A program made the translations under genes and the position numbers. Below are positions 21,254 through 34,265 of a stretch of 45,000 bases of DNA, in pieces. The stretch is taken from positions 1 through 45,000 of the forward strand of contig MCFG01000351.1 of assembly GCA_002104895.1 (NCBI GenBank). Direction: 5' to 3'. The DNA comes from Anaeromyces robustus. Taxonomy: Eukaryota; Neocallimastigomycota; Neocallimastigomycetes; Neocallimastigales; Neocallimastigaceae. Positions within the stretch are counted from its first letter, which is position 1, and each line of letters opens with the position of its first letter. Below the pieces are notes generated by a model that saw only the letters and a program-made list of their open reading frames with translations, made no database searches and was not told where the DNA came from.

Positions 21254-23693
21254 TTAATTTTTAGTATTACAAAATCTAAATAATTTTGATAAATCAACAT
21301 ATTTTCTAGCATTTTTTGACATATAGGCATCAATAATTCTTTTTAATCCATTGAATTCTTCGACATTACTTTTTATAATATACATTCTTGGATCTATATT
21401 ATATAAATAATTAAAAAAAAAATTAAAAATTTTTTAATAATAATAATTAATATATATTATTATATATAAATTTATATTTGCTCTTCAATATTAATTACCA
21501 TTATCTTTAATTTTCTTTTTCATCTCTTCTATATCAAATAAATATTGATAATATTCTAATTGAGTATAAAGTTTTTTATCTGAATACTTTTTATATTAAT
21601 AATAAATAAAGTCAGTATTAAAATATATATTTATATTTTATATTAATTATTTATGAATTAAGATGTTTTTATAATTATTTACATCATTAGAATAGTGCAT
21701 AGAGCCACGACAACCCGGATATAAACACTTTTTACCATATACAGATATTTGTCTTGTACGTGTACCACAATCCTCATCACAAACTAAAATGGTATTATTA
21801 TACTCTTTAATATGTTTTCTGATAGTACAATGTAACTGTGATGCTAAAGAACCATAAGGCATTGGTTTATTACAATTTGGACAAATTAGTCCTGATACAT
21901 ATATTTCATCCTATTCAATAAAATTCATATTTATAAATAAATCTCTTTCTTTTTTTTTTTTACTGATTTTATTACACTATTATATTATTTATATTATATT
22001 ATTATATTCACCTTTTGTCTACAAATGCCAACAAATTCATTTCTTTTATCACAGTTATAACAAAGAGGATTCCATTTTTCAACATTTTTAAATTTTTCTT
22101 CTGCAGAAATATGTGATTCAAAAGGGGATACATTAGAATCATAATTATAATTTGAAAATGTATTTGACTGATATTTAGCAGCATCAAGTCCTATAATATA
22201 TATAATCGTTATTTAATATATTGTTGAATTATAAATATAATTATTATATAAAATAATTGTGATCATAAAAAATTTCATTAATTCATACCTAAACATCCGG
22301 ATAGTTTATATGGATCTGTTTCTTCAATGGGTTCACATAAACGAAGAATAGGTGGTAAAATTTGTTGATTTAAATACCATTCGTAATCTTATTATCAAAA
22401 AATATTTAAAAATATGTATTTCATAAAAAAAAATTATTATATTAAATATAAAAATTAATACATTATATTAATAAATTAATGATTATTTCATATTTATTAC
22501 CTATTTCTAATTCATTATTCATTTTCAGTTCATCAGGATGATATGCTCTTTCTGCATAACTTTTCTTATTGCTATCTTTACAAATAACATATTGAACTGT
22601 ATCGCCTGCATGACAACCAATTCCTCTTGCTTTTAATCTTAAAGCAACTTGTACATGAGGTTGAATTTTTGCATCAGGATAATCTTCTGGATTTTTAGAT
22701 AATGACTATTTATATATATATAAACAAATAAAATAAATATTAGTTATTATATTATTTAATTAATATAAAAATTCTTTTATTTACTAACTTTATTAATAAT
22801 AAATTTATCAGCTTGATAAACATTATTTCTGATATCTTCTGCAAGTTTTCGTAAATAATTATGTATATTTTCAATTGATTTTTCACGGTCATCATCTGAA
22901 AAAAGTTGATCGAGAACGTAGCTTTTAAAAAAGAAATATAAAAAAATAAAGCATTAAAAAAATTAAAAATTAAAATTTAAATAGATTAATAAAATAAAAA
23001 TTAACAAATAAAAAAAAAAAATTAAAAAACAATATATATATATATCATAAATTATCAATAAGTAATTTTATTATTGATTTATTAAAATAAAATATTATTT
23101 TTATTCAATTCCTTACTTTGATGCATTTATTGATAAAGTACACCATTCACGTCTGACTACGTCAATACCTTTTTTTTCTATAGTGGTTTGAATTTTACCA
23201 TTTGATTCATTTACAATTAAAGCAGCATATTTTTTCTTTCTTAATAATAACATTTTTCGGAAGTAACCATCAATTTCTATTTCTAATAAGTTATATTTAT
23301 CATTAACATCTTTTTTAATTTTATTACCAATTTTTTTAACTTCGTCTAAATTATCTGTATTGGTATTAATCATAATTGAATCAGTATCACCATAAATAAC
23401 CTTTTTATTATTATTATTATTATAAGAAGAAGAATATTAATAAATTAATTGACAATAGTATTTATTTATATATATATAATTTTAAAATATAATTACATCA
23501 TATGAATTTGCCTCTGCCAACTCTTTCGTGTTTTGTAAAATTTCTCTACCTTTTGAAGTAATTAACATAGCAATTTGTTTAGCGTAAAATCTTGACATAT
23601 TGTAACCTAAACAGCCATACATACTATTAGCTGTCAATTTAAGAGCTTTTTGTCTTATATCAAGCTATTTAAATATATAATAAATTAAAAAAC

Positions 23694-23724
<31 letters not shown>

Positions 23725-25473
23725 ATATAATATATAATATATAAATAAATAGAAAAATAAATATAAAAATAAATATAAAAATAAATATATAAATAAATAT
23801 ATAAATCTTATATTTTTAGTAGTTATTATAATGAGATATATTTACAGATATCAATTCAGCTGGATCTTTACAGGTTTTTATAATTGATTTAACTTGTCTA
23901 CGACGCTGTACTAATTTCTTTAATAACTTTGGTAATACACCCATGTCTAAACCTTGGTCTGGTATATCTGGGATTCTATTATTCTCTTCATCATTATCAT
24001 TAAACTATATACATAAAAAAATTATTATACAGTTAATAATTCTATAATATAGTCCATACAATAATTTTTAAAATAATAAATACATTTTAACTTACGTTTT
24101 TTCTATTTACTGTTGTAAAACATATATTAAACTCTTGTATAATAGATGGATATAAACTATTAAAATCTAAAAGTAATATATATTTGTCATAAAATCCTTT
24201 TTTTGGTTCTAACACAAGACCACCAGAATATCCTGCTTTCTTTTTATTTCCTCCATTATCTATTATTGTTATTGATATTTGTATTTAATATGAATAATAC
24301 TAAATAGATATATTTTGTATATTTTATAATTTTAATTATTATATATTATTTATTATATATATAAGATTTATAACATACTATTTTGTAATTTTTTATAATC
24401 ATATTTATCTGGACATATAAATTTTTTCCCGTGAAATTCATGCAATAATAAATATTCATTTCTATCTGCACGAGCTCCACATAGTGTTCTTGACCATAAA
24501 TTTCCAGCCAATCTTGTTAATTGATTAGTTAATGGTAATAATTGAATTTTAAACATAAGTGCTGATGATAAAAATGAATCAAATTCAGTATGTTGAATTA
24601 AATGTAATAAATCGTTAGCTTGCCAGAAATATTTAGCAGTTTTTTCTGGTTCTATATCTTCACGATTGATATTAAGGAGAAGTTTTGATAAATGAGTTAA
24701 ACCATTATTTGATGATTTAACATAATCCTAATTTATAAATAAAATAGTTTATTAATAAAAAATTTCATAAATCGAAATCTTCATTAATAAAAATAAATAG
24801 ATTCTTTCAGAAATAACTTAATTTACCTTTGCCCCATAATAAGTATCACATAATAATCTTCCACAAGTTACATTTCTTTCAGCAATACTAGATTCACCCA
24901 TACCACCAGCACCTGTTTGAAGATTTGGCCACCTAAATATTAATTTAAAAAAATTAGAAAAATTAAAGATGATTTATATTTAGTTTTTGAAATTATATAT
25001 TATAACTTACATTGTTCTACGAAGTCTTCCAATTCTTGACCAATTAGTTATACCTAAAGCTTTCATACGATGCAAAAGTACATCTAAATGAAATCCGATA
25101 AAATTATGACCAACAATAATATCTGGATCTTGTCTTTGAATAATTGCTTTAAATTTTTATTATATATATTAATTATATATATTATATAATTAATAAATGC
25201 TATTTAAAATAATTTTTTTTAATTTATTTTAAATAATATTATTTATTTTTGTGATTGACTAATTATTAATTATACCCATTAAATAGTTCAATAATGCAGT
25301 TTCATTTTGAACGACTTCAACTTTCTTATTACGTTTAGTTAATAATTCTTTGAATTTAATAGGTAATGGTATTTCATCTAATTTCCTTACAATAGTAAAT
25401 TGATCATGTTCTTGTTTTGGATTCGCATTATGGTCCATTATATTAACTAAAATTAATTTATATATATATATAT

Positions 25474-25538
<65 letters not shown>

Positions 25539-27848
25539 TAATTTTTATATAATTTAAAATAATATATTAAAACGGTTATTTTTACTAAAGTGATATATAC
25601 CTTCTGGGTATACCAATGCGCTTGCTATTACAATTTCATTAACATTTCTTTTTGTATTAAGAACGGTTTTAACATTTAAACACATAACAACAAATGGTGG
25701 AATTTCTTTAATAATTTCTGGATCATCTTCACTACAAACATTAATAGATTTTGGTGAATCAACAGTAACTTCAGTTTTACACCATGAAATCTATTAATAT
25801 ATACAAATAAGAAAATAAACTATTAATATCAAATCAATATATAAATAAAAATAAAAAATTAATTATAATTAAAACAGTAATATATACAATTTTTTGGCTT
25901 TTGTTATAATTAGTAACTTTAATCCAACATGGACCCATCAATTTTCTTTTTATAATCAAAAGTTCTAATGCACTTGTATATGTTCCAAAAATTCTACTAA
26001 AAGTTTTACCAGTTATATCAGAAGGTAATTGAGGATCTAATTAAGATAAGATAAATAAGTAATTAATTACTATACAAATAATTTTATATTTTATTTTATT
26101 TTATTTAAAAATAAAATTAATTGATTTAATATAAATATTATATATATATATATATACTATTTTATTAATGTTTAATATGAAAGAGTATATTTTTGTAAAA
26201 AGGATATATATATATTTAATAATAAAAAAGATTCAAAATAGATAAAAAAAATAAAATTTTCCTAACTACATTTAAATGAATAGACTATTTTAAAATAATT
26301 TGCTTTAGCTGGTATATTTGGCTCTTCAAAAGCATATTCTCTTTGTACTTCTCTACACTTCCATGATGATACTTTGTATTGTTTCATTATTGATTCTAGT
26401 TCTTTATATACATCAAGCATTACTACTTCTTGATCACTTTCTTTATTGTTTTCTATATTGATAATTATAACAATTTATTTATTTTACATATAAAACAATA
26501 TAAATTAGAAAAAATAGTTTTTAATTAAAATAAATATAATAATTTATGAAAAAAAGATTGCTATAAATATATGTTTATGTTTATATATGTATATATAAAT
26601 AAATATTTACCATCTAAAAGAAATTTCCTTGGCAAGACAAATAGATTTCTTTCAATATTATTGACAGTAACACAACAACTAATAAATTTTTTATTTTTTT
26701 TATCATATACCTAATTAAAAAATATAAATAAAAATTAAATAAAATAAAATAAAATAAAATAAAATAAAATAAAATAAAATAAAATAAAATAAAATAAAAT
26801 AAAATAAAATAAAATAAAATAAAATAAAATAAAATAAAATAATATATAATAAAATAAAATAATGAAAAAAAATTTTTAAGTACTTAATTTTCATAGTAGA
26901 ATTAAATATTTATAAATTATCAGAATATAAATCATACCTTTCCTAAGAGATATACAGTTCCCATATTTTCCATAGCATCAATCCAATAAAATAAAAAATA
27001 TTCACCATTTTTTTCTTCGAAGTCTATTTTTTGTTCATTATAATTATTATTTTTATGATTAAACTTATTTTTAGAGACGCTTTGATGAATATTAACCCAT
27101 TCTTGTGAAATACTACTTAATTCTGGAATTCCAGATGATTCAATTTCTTTTTTAATTTTAGATTCTTTTGTTGGTGACATTTTCATTTGATTTATGGGTT
27201 TTATATCAACTTTATTTTCTTTTTTAATACTAGATTCTTTAAGAGTTACTATCTCCTTTTTAATTTTTAATGGAGATAATAATGGTGATTGTATAGAGGA
27301 ATTATTCTTATCATCATCTTCTACTTTTATTTCAACCTCTTTTTCAGGCATTATTTCTTTTTGAACATTTTGTTTATTATTTAATGATAACATATTGTCT
27401 TGAATGTTAGTATTATAATTATCCTCTACCTTTATTTTTGTTTTAATATTTTCATTATTTTCAATGATTTCATTTTTAGTTTATAAAAATAGAATTTGTA
27501 TTAATCAATATAGGTTTATTATGTTATATTTAAAAATAAATAAAATATAATATAATATAAAATAAAATAAATTAAATTAAAATAAAATAAAATAAAATAA
27601 AATAAAATAAAATATAATATAATAAAATATAATATAATATAATAAAATAAACACTAAAAAATTATTATAACAATACCTCTTTTTTAACTGTATTATTTAT
27701 TTTATTTCCTGATTCTGATTGTAATACTTCACTTTCAAGGTTTTCAAATAAAGAAGACATAAAAGCATCATCATCAACATTTTTATTTGTTGTCGTATTG
27801 GACTATTTTCAAAATAAAATATTATAATTAATATTAATTTTTATTATA

Positions 27849-27905
<57 letters not shown>

Positions 27906-28548
27906 ATTATAATTAATACTTTTCTTGAAGGTTTTGAATTAATTTTTGCAAACATATGCTTTATACTTTTGGATTTAACTTTATCTTCTCTCTTTCTTTT
28001 TTTTTTAACTTTTTATAATTATATAAAATTAGTACTACTAAAAACAAATGCAATATATTATATTTATTATATTAATTTATTACTATGATATTCTTCTTCC
28101 TCATCTGAATAACCATAATAATCATCTTCATAGTCATCATAGCCATGATCCACATAACCTGAACCATCATCATCAATTACAAAATCATCATTAATTCTAC
28201 TTCTTATTACTTTGGAATATTCTTCTTCGGTAACTTCCTGAAATATATCTTTTGGTTCTTCATGTTCTTCCTATTAACATATATAATATTCAATTTTTAT
28301 AAAATTTGAGTTTTTAAAATATACATATTAAAAAGATATAAGTTAATTGAAAGTTCTTGATATATTCATTTTATTTTATTTTTATTAACTATATATATTT
28401 TAATTAAAATATTTTTTTCCTTTTTATATAAAAAAGTATAAATTAATGTTTATCAACGACAAATTAAAAATTTAATTTATGTTGTAATTATTCAATATAC
28501 TTTAAATATAAATATTTAAATAAGAAAGCTAAACATATCCAAAAGTAA

Positions 28549-28587
<39 letters not shown>

Positions 28588-28793
28588 GAATAATAAAATA
28601 AAATAAAATAAAATAAAATAAAATAAAATAATATAATATAATATAATATAATATAATATAATATAATGTAATATAGTACTTTATAGAAGTCAATTCTAGA
28701 TTTTCCTGAAGCTTTCAATCTTTTTAATTCATTAAACTGTTCTCTTCTTTCTGTAGCCTTTTTATTAACATTTATTCTTCTTGACCTTTCCAT
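21254..28793 (-). CDS. POLA1: DNA polymerase alpha catalytic subunit
   Basis: Family B replicative polymerase that extends RNA primers in the pol alpha-primase complex. I traced 24 exons with consistent phases: 28793-28680, 28270-28084, 28008-27920, 27802-27677, 27429-26938, 26710-26611, 26452-26270, 26036-25888, 25790-25601, 25446-25276, 25146-25011, 24932-24827, 24727-24379, 24259-24096, 24004-23846, 23664-23497, 23400-23117, 22921-22789, 22705-22501, 22387-22289, 22190-22012, 21910-21683, 21586-21499 and 21393-21254. Product 1412 aa (human 1462). The N terminus is charged and opens [20 protein letters not shown]. Catalytic motifs are intact: [18 protein letters not shown] (D829); [14 protein letters not shown] (914-926); [11 protein letters not shown] (D966, D968). 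Two C-terminal Cys4 zinc sites are visible (CYNC with CPNC; CDEDC with CLYPGC). The exonuclease-like domain is pol-alpha type ([13 protein letters not shown]). Confidence 0.95.
25466..25535. repeat. (TTTA)n in POLA1 intron 9
   Basis: About 17 TTTA units inside the intron between 25447 and 25600. Confidence 0.85.
26738..26862. repeat. (AAAAT)n in POLA1 intron 5
   Basis: About 24 pentanucleotide units, nearly perfect, with one AATATAT interruption near 26842. It occupies over half of the 227-nt intron (26711-26937). Confidence 0.88.
27540..27652. repeat. (AAAAT)/(AATAT)n in POLA1 intron 4
   Basis: Mixed pentanucleotide tract in the intron between 27430 and 27676. It is the same unit family as in introns 1 and 5. 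Confidence 0.82.
27845..27905. repeat. (ATT)n in POLA1 intron 3
   Basis: About 20 ATT triplets between exon 4 and exon 3. Confidence 0.85.
28553..28676. repeat. (AAT)n, (AAAAT)n, (AATAT)n compound tract in POLA1 intron 1
   Basis: Three successive repeat types in the roughly 410-nt first intron (28271-28679), the longest of this gene. On the coding strand the intron stays open for about 190 nt past exon 1, so a retained intron would add an Ile/Leu/Tyr-rich tail before a stop. Confidence 0.85.
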
Positions 28794-28840
28794 TGATATG
28801 TAATACCTGCTTTATCTTTTTAAATTAAATAGAATTATCC

Positions 28841-28889
<49 letters not shown>

Positions 28890-29054
28890 TGGAAAAATAA
28901 TATAAAAATTTAAATAATTGCTAAGCAGTAATACATTTGTGATTACCAACAATATAATTATTATTTTAATTTATTAAATACAATAAAAAAATATTGAATA
29001 ATTTTAAACTAATAATTATTAAATATTTAAAACTATTCCAAATTTAAAAAAATC

Positions 29055-29085
<31 letters not shown>

Positions 29086-29717
29086 TTTTATTTTATTTTA
29101 TCAATTAATTACAACTATTATATGAATATGTCTCTTTTTTAAAAAAATTTAATATAGCAAGAAAAAGGAATATAATTAAATAAATAAATTATCCATCATA
29201 CACGTGAAGAAATTATGATTTTTTTAAACGTTGTCCAACATTTTTGAATAAAAAAACATTATATATGTAATTAATACATAATTTTTAATTAATCCAATAT
29301 TATTTCTTATTTTTGATTTAATAAATATAATTATTAGATATACAATTATTATTGATAAATAGTATTTAATATAAAAATCAACATTAAATTATTAAATTAT
29401 TATTACTATATTTTTTAGCAAATTTTAATATTAAACAACATTTATGTAATAATAATTGCTATGTAATAATATTTAAAAATATTCTTAAAATAATACAATA
29501 TGATAGTGAACAATTAAAACTGTATTTATAAATAATGTATCTACATTTTTTATTAATATTATGTAATTCTAAATTATCCAATAAAATATAGGTTTGACTT
29601 TACCTTTTTTTAAAAAAAAATTAAAATCTTTTATTATAAAGAATTTTTATTAACATAATATTTTTTTTATAATTTTAATTTAATATAATTTATTTTATTT
29701 TAATTTAATTTAAAAAG
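28794..29717. promoter_or_regulatory. Divergent intergenic region (POLA1 / TRM5)
   Basis: About 0.92 kb between divergent start codons, so it holds both promoters. It includes an uninterrupted poly-A of about 38 nt at 28842-28881 close to the POLA1 start and a poly-T tract near 29056-29100. A GCAAGAAAAAGG and CACGTGAAG patch (29157-29215) includes one CACGTG palindrome at 29201-29206, rare in such DNA; its function is unknown. Confidence 0.5.
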
Positions 29718-29896
29718 ATGTTAATTCCACCAAAGAATGAAGGAATGCTTGTTTTAGATAAAAAAGCATTCGATAAAGAATTAACGGTTACTGCTATAAA
29801 AATAGATGTTAAAAAAAGTTCTTTATTTATGAAAACTTTAGCAGAGTATGTATAATTAAAATATGTACTAATGGCATTATTATATATTTAATGCGT

Positions 29897-29936
<40 letters not shown>

Positions 29937-30156
29937 TTTATGTAATTGAAAATATTTTAATTGATTTATTTCTATTTTAAGTTATTTATTAAATATGAAA
30001 AGGTATCAAAATATAATTGAAGATCCAGAGTATATACCTCTTAACATTGAGCAAAATACAGAAAATAAAAAAAGGAAAAAAAATAATTCACCAACGAAAT
30101 ATATATTATTATCACCTAACATTAAACAAGGTTTTTATTAATTAATTAATTATTAC

Positions 30157-30205
<49 letters not shown>

Positions 30206-32385
30206 AAATATTGATTATAATTTAAATCTTTTTAAATGTTTATAATAAATTGTTAAGATTTAAGTAATCTTCCTGAAAATAAACAGAAATTCATAAAGGA
30301 TGAATGCATTGAAATAAAAACTTATTCCTTTATTGTCGATTATGAATATTGGTCTACAGGTAATTATTTTTTATATTATTTTTTATGTTTAAATTTTAAC
30401 AATTATTTATGTTTAAATTTAAATTAAATATTAAAATATCTATAATAATTAATAAAGATGATATACTAAGGTCAATTATACCAGAAAAGTATCAAATTCC
30501 TGGTTCATTTGAAACAGTAGGACACATTGGTATTTTATCAATATTTTTATTATTTAAAATTATTGTATTGATATAATATTGTTAGAAATAATAACAAACA
30601 TTAATCAATTTATTATTATATAGCTCATTTAAATTTAAGAGACGAATATCTTCCATATAAAAAAATCATTGGAGAAATTATTTTAGATGTAATTCTTTTT
30701 ATTAATATTTAATTAAGATATTTAATTAAATAATAAATATAATATAAAAACTTATTATTGATAAATTAATGTATATAATATTATAATAGAAAAACAAGCA
30801 TATTAAAACTGTTGTTAATAAAACTGGTAAAATTGATAACACTTTCAGATTTTTTGAAATGGAATTATTAGCTGGTGTTTGGGATATGAACGCTGAGTTG
30901 GTAAATAATACTTTTTTAATATTAATAAATTAAAATTTTTTATTTAATATTTTAATTTATTAATGTTATAATTAATGTTTTAAATTATTATTGTATATTA
31001 ACAGAAAGAGAGTAATTGCACATTTAAATTTGATTTTTCAAAAGTATATTGGAATTCTAGACTTCAAGGTGAACATGAACGTTTAGTTAAGAAATTTAAA
31101 AAAAATGAATTTATTTGTAAGTTAATTTACTATATGAAATATTTATAAAAATATTAGTTATAACTAAATATATAAATCATATATTAAACAATCAATAATT
31201 ATGTAATTAATAAATTAATCATTATTGATATATATTAAGGCGATGTTATGGCTGGTGTTGGACCATTTGCATTGCCAGCTGCTAAAAATAAAGGTTCTAT
31301 TGTTTTTGCTAATGATTTAAATCCAAAATCTTATGAATATTTATTAAAGAATGTCGAAAATAATAAATTAGTTAACAAAGTGTTTTCATACAACTTAGAT
31401 GGTCGTGAATTTATAAAAAGTTCATTGAGCTATTTGAATGACAAAACAATTCAAAAGCAAATTATAGAACAACGAAAAAAGGATAAAATAGAAGCCATAC
31501 GTAAGAAGTTTAAAAAGCATAATATTAAAAATTCAAATGAAAAAATTGATAAGGACAATTCATATGAAGATGATGTTGATTTATTCAAAACTGAAAATGA
31601 TTCACCTATATTATTCCAGCATTATGTCATGAATTTGCCAGCAATAGCTATTGAATTTTTAGGTAAATATATAATTTTTATTTCATATAATAATTTGAAA
31701 ACATTAGAGTTTATTTCAAATTATGTTATATTAATTTTAAATTACTGAATATATAAATAAATTTTAATAAATATATATAATATATATAAAAAAAAAAGAT
31801 GCTTTTAGAGGTATATTTAAAGATTATAAAGATAAAATAAAGATTGATAAATTTCCAATAATCCATTGTCATTGTTTTTCCGCTGCTGAAGATAGACATG
31901 CTGAAATAAAAAATGTAATTTTTTTTTTATTATTTTAATTATTATATTTATAATTTATATCATATTATATATTAAAAGTTTTTATTGTTAATCGTTTATA
32001 ATAAATTAATAATTAGAGAGTTGAAAATGCTCTTGGACATTCACTTGATGAAAAGTATATAAAAGAAATATATTTTGTTAGATCTGTTGCACCAAACAAG
32101 GATATGTATTGCATTTCATTTACTTTACCACCTGAAGTTGCATTTATGGATGAAAAGTAATGTAAATTAATCAAAATTTTTTATTCCTTATTTTATTTAT
32201 ATAATTATAATTTTATATTTAGATTCTTTCATTAATATTATACATTGTATATATATATTATTTTCATAATAATAATAATAATAATATTTATTGTTATTAT
32301 TATTAGTGAATCAGAATCCAAAAAAAGAAAATCCGACCTATCTGAATTAAATAATAAGCAAGTTAAAATTAGCAAAATTAATTGA
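29718..32385 (+). CDS. TRM5: tRNA (guanine37-N1)-methyltransferase Trm5
   Basis: Trm5 methylates G37 next to the anticodon (m1G37), which guards the reading frame. Eleven exons: 29718-29845, 29982-30130, 30258-30359, 30458-30529, 30624-30688, 30790-30900, 31005-31116, 31240-31662, 31799-31914, 32017-32156 and 32307-32385, giving 498 aa (yeast: 499). N-terminal half: [20 protein letters not shown] matches the family block. The SAM-binding motif I is [17 protein letters not shown] (246-262), followed by FANDLNP. The catalytic-site motif is [13 protein letters not shown] (NLP at 378-380), and [11 protein letters not shown] matches the next block. A Lys/Glu/Asp-rich insert (about 320-370) sits between motifs. 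The gene uses TGA, the only non-TAA stop among the genes here. No clear mitochondrial presequence is visible. Confidence 0.95.
30155..30203. repeat. (ATT)n in TRM5 intron 2
   Basis: About 16 ATT triplets in the intron between 30131 and 30257. Confidence 0.82.
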
Positions 32386-32754
32386 TTTTAGATTACTATA
32401 TGTATTATAGGCAGTTCTTTATTTATCTATATATTTATTGTATTATTTATAATTTTGTTTTATTATTTTTAAATATTAGATGTATATGCTATTGAAAGAA
32501 ATTTTAATAAAATAAGTTGTATATATAAATAAATTTTTAATAAATTTTATTTATATAATTTACATATTTAATAATTATTTTTATATTTATAATAATTTTA
32601 CATATAACCTTTTTTATCATGTATTACTTTTTTTCTATATTTCACATTACATACTTTTTTTATATTAATATATGGATAATTATACCTAATTGTTATTAAT
32701 TATTAAATTTTTATTTCTAAAGTCTAATATCTTTAGAAAGTTGTTTAATACTTC

Positions 32755-33395
32755 ATCTTTAAAATATTTTAATAAGTACCATTTAAGGATTTCTTTAATT
32801 TAATTGATGTATTATTCAATTTGTCGTTCCACCACCTACGGCCATCTCTATTTAAAATCAAATAAAATCTTTTTTAGTTTCCAAAATCTTTTATTTCTCC
32901 ATTGATATTTACGCATATATGTTTTTCTAAGTAAATATTATATCAATTTCATCAAATAGCATTTAAATAAGCTATTTGATATCTAATTGGTAAAATTTCA
33001 AACTTGTAATATATTGAAATTTTATAATTATTCTTAATGGATCTTGTTGCAAAGTTAGGGAAATTATTCCTATATTATCAATATAATATATTGGTGAAAA
33101 CACCCTTTCACTAAGTTTTGCTTTAATAATTTCTCCTTTATCATTTATTTTGTAACAATAATCCATTGTTATATATTTTTTTTCCATTTGGTATATTTTT
33201 AATTTCTTTATAAACTTCTTTTTCTTCCAAATTATTTAGTTTTATTCTCAATAGCTTCGAGTCATAGTTTTTTATTTCTCTGTCGAATACTTTATTTAAT
33301 GCTAAAAAAAGAGGTATTTTCTCTCAAAATTAACAAAATATCCATCACATGGAAAATCCCACCAGAATCTAGTGTCCAAAGCATAATAATATCAT
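32755..33395 (-). pseudogene. Ty1/copia retrotransposon pol fragment, decayed
   Basis: On the minus strand, three frames carry pieces in the order of a copia polyprotein. At about 33385-33350 is a TLDSGG patch like the protease active site. At about 33300-33185 comes a stretch with KEIKNIPNGKK. After a frameshift near 33180, the open piece 33187-32972 carries YKINDKGEIIKAK and YQLDIK, which resemble the start of the copia reverse transcriptase. A last patch near 32860-32810 has RRWWNDKLN in another frame. Stops and frameshifts break it, and most of the integrase between protease and RT is missing. I see no LTRs around it. It is a dead internal-deletion fragment. Confidence 0.72.
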
Positions 33396-33576
33396 TATTA
33401 TTTCTAATTAAATAATTTTATTATTTCTAGTATATCTACTTTTATTATATATATAATTATTTTTAAAATAATTTATTATATTTTTATTATAACTGTATTA
33501 AAAGATGAAGATTATTATAGATTTATAAATAAAGATTTTGATAATGAGACATCACAAGTATTTATTATTATAATTA

Positions 33577-33583
33577 TTATATC

Positions 33584-33622
<39 letters not shown>

Positions 33623-33646
33623 TACTACTACTACTACTACTACTAA
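33577..33646. repeat. (ATT)n(ACT)n microsatellite
   Basis: About 14 ATT triplets change abruptly into about 8 ACT triplets near 33620. This looks like a point change followed by spread of the new unit. Confidence 0.85.
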
Positions 33647-34265
33647 TGGGTTTATATTAAACATGTTGTTTTCTTAATCTTCTTGTTATCAAACAAATCC
33701 TTAATCATTTTCTTCATTATTACACATTTTTAATTTTTATACTTGAGTCAATGAATCTCTTAAACTTATAATGATTATTCTTTATTTATATTATATAATC
33801 AAGATTGTTCCTATTTAAATTTTTATATTTAGATAATTTATATATTCATTTATAATAATTTTAAATATACATATTATCAATTTTTCACATACTAGTTTTG
33901 CACCAAATAGCAAATTTTATTATATTTAATTTATTATATTTAATAATATATATAAGGTAAAGGTTAATTTTAGCTTTGTATAATATATTAAATAAAATTT
34001 ACAACAATATATTACTATAAATGATGTATTAATTAATATTTTAATTTTTTGTAAAATTATATTTTAAAAGTATTTTAAATATTTTATAATATTATTCATA
34101 AATTTAATAAAATTAATTTAAACATTTTAATTATGTTCATCGTTATAATATAGTCATTCTTATTAGAGTGTCTAGTTATTTTAATTTAAATTAAACTTAT
34201 AATTAGTATAAAATAAAATTATTATAATAACAAAATATAAAATTATAATTTATAACAAAAAAATA

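Larger units (their letters stand above)
32386..34265. other. TRM5-PSF2 spacer with a retroelement relic
   Basis: About 1.9 kb between tandem plus-strand genes. The middle (about 32755-33395) is a decayed Ty1/copia fragment with visibly higher G/C than its flanks. Next comes plain A/T DNA with an ATT/ACT tract at 33577-33646. The last 300 bases before 34266 should hold the PSF2 promoter; no motif is assignable. Confidence 0.6.

Noticed and set aside
28488-28793. 101-aa protein with a hydrophobic tail at the POLA1 start
   Set aside because: It is exon 1 of POLA1 read through intron 1; the downstream exons restore the pol alpha N terminus in phase.
29201-29206. CACGTG as a bHLH binding site between POLA1 and TRM5
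   Set aside because: A single hexamer with no second copy or positional support; mentioned only as an unusual G/C patch.
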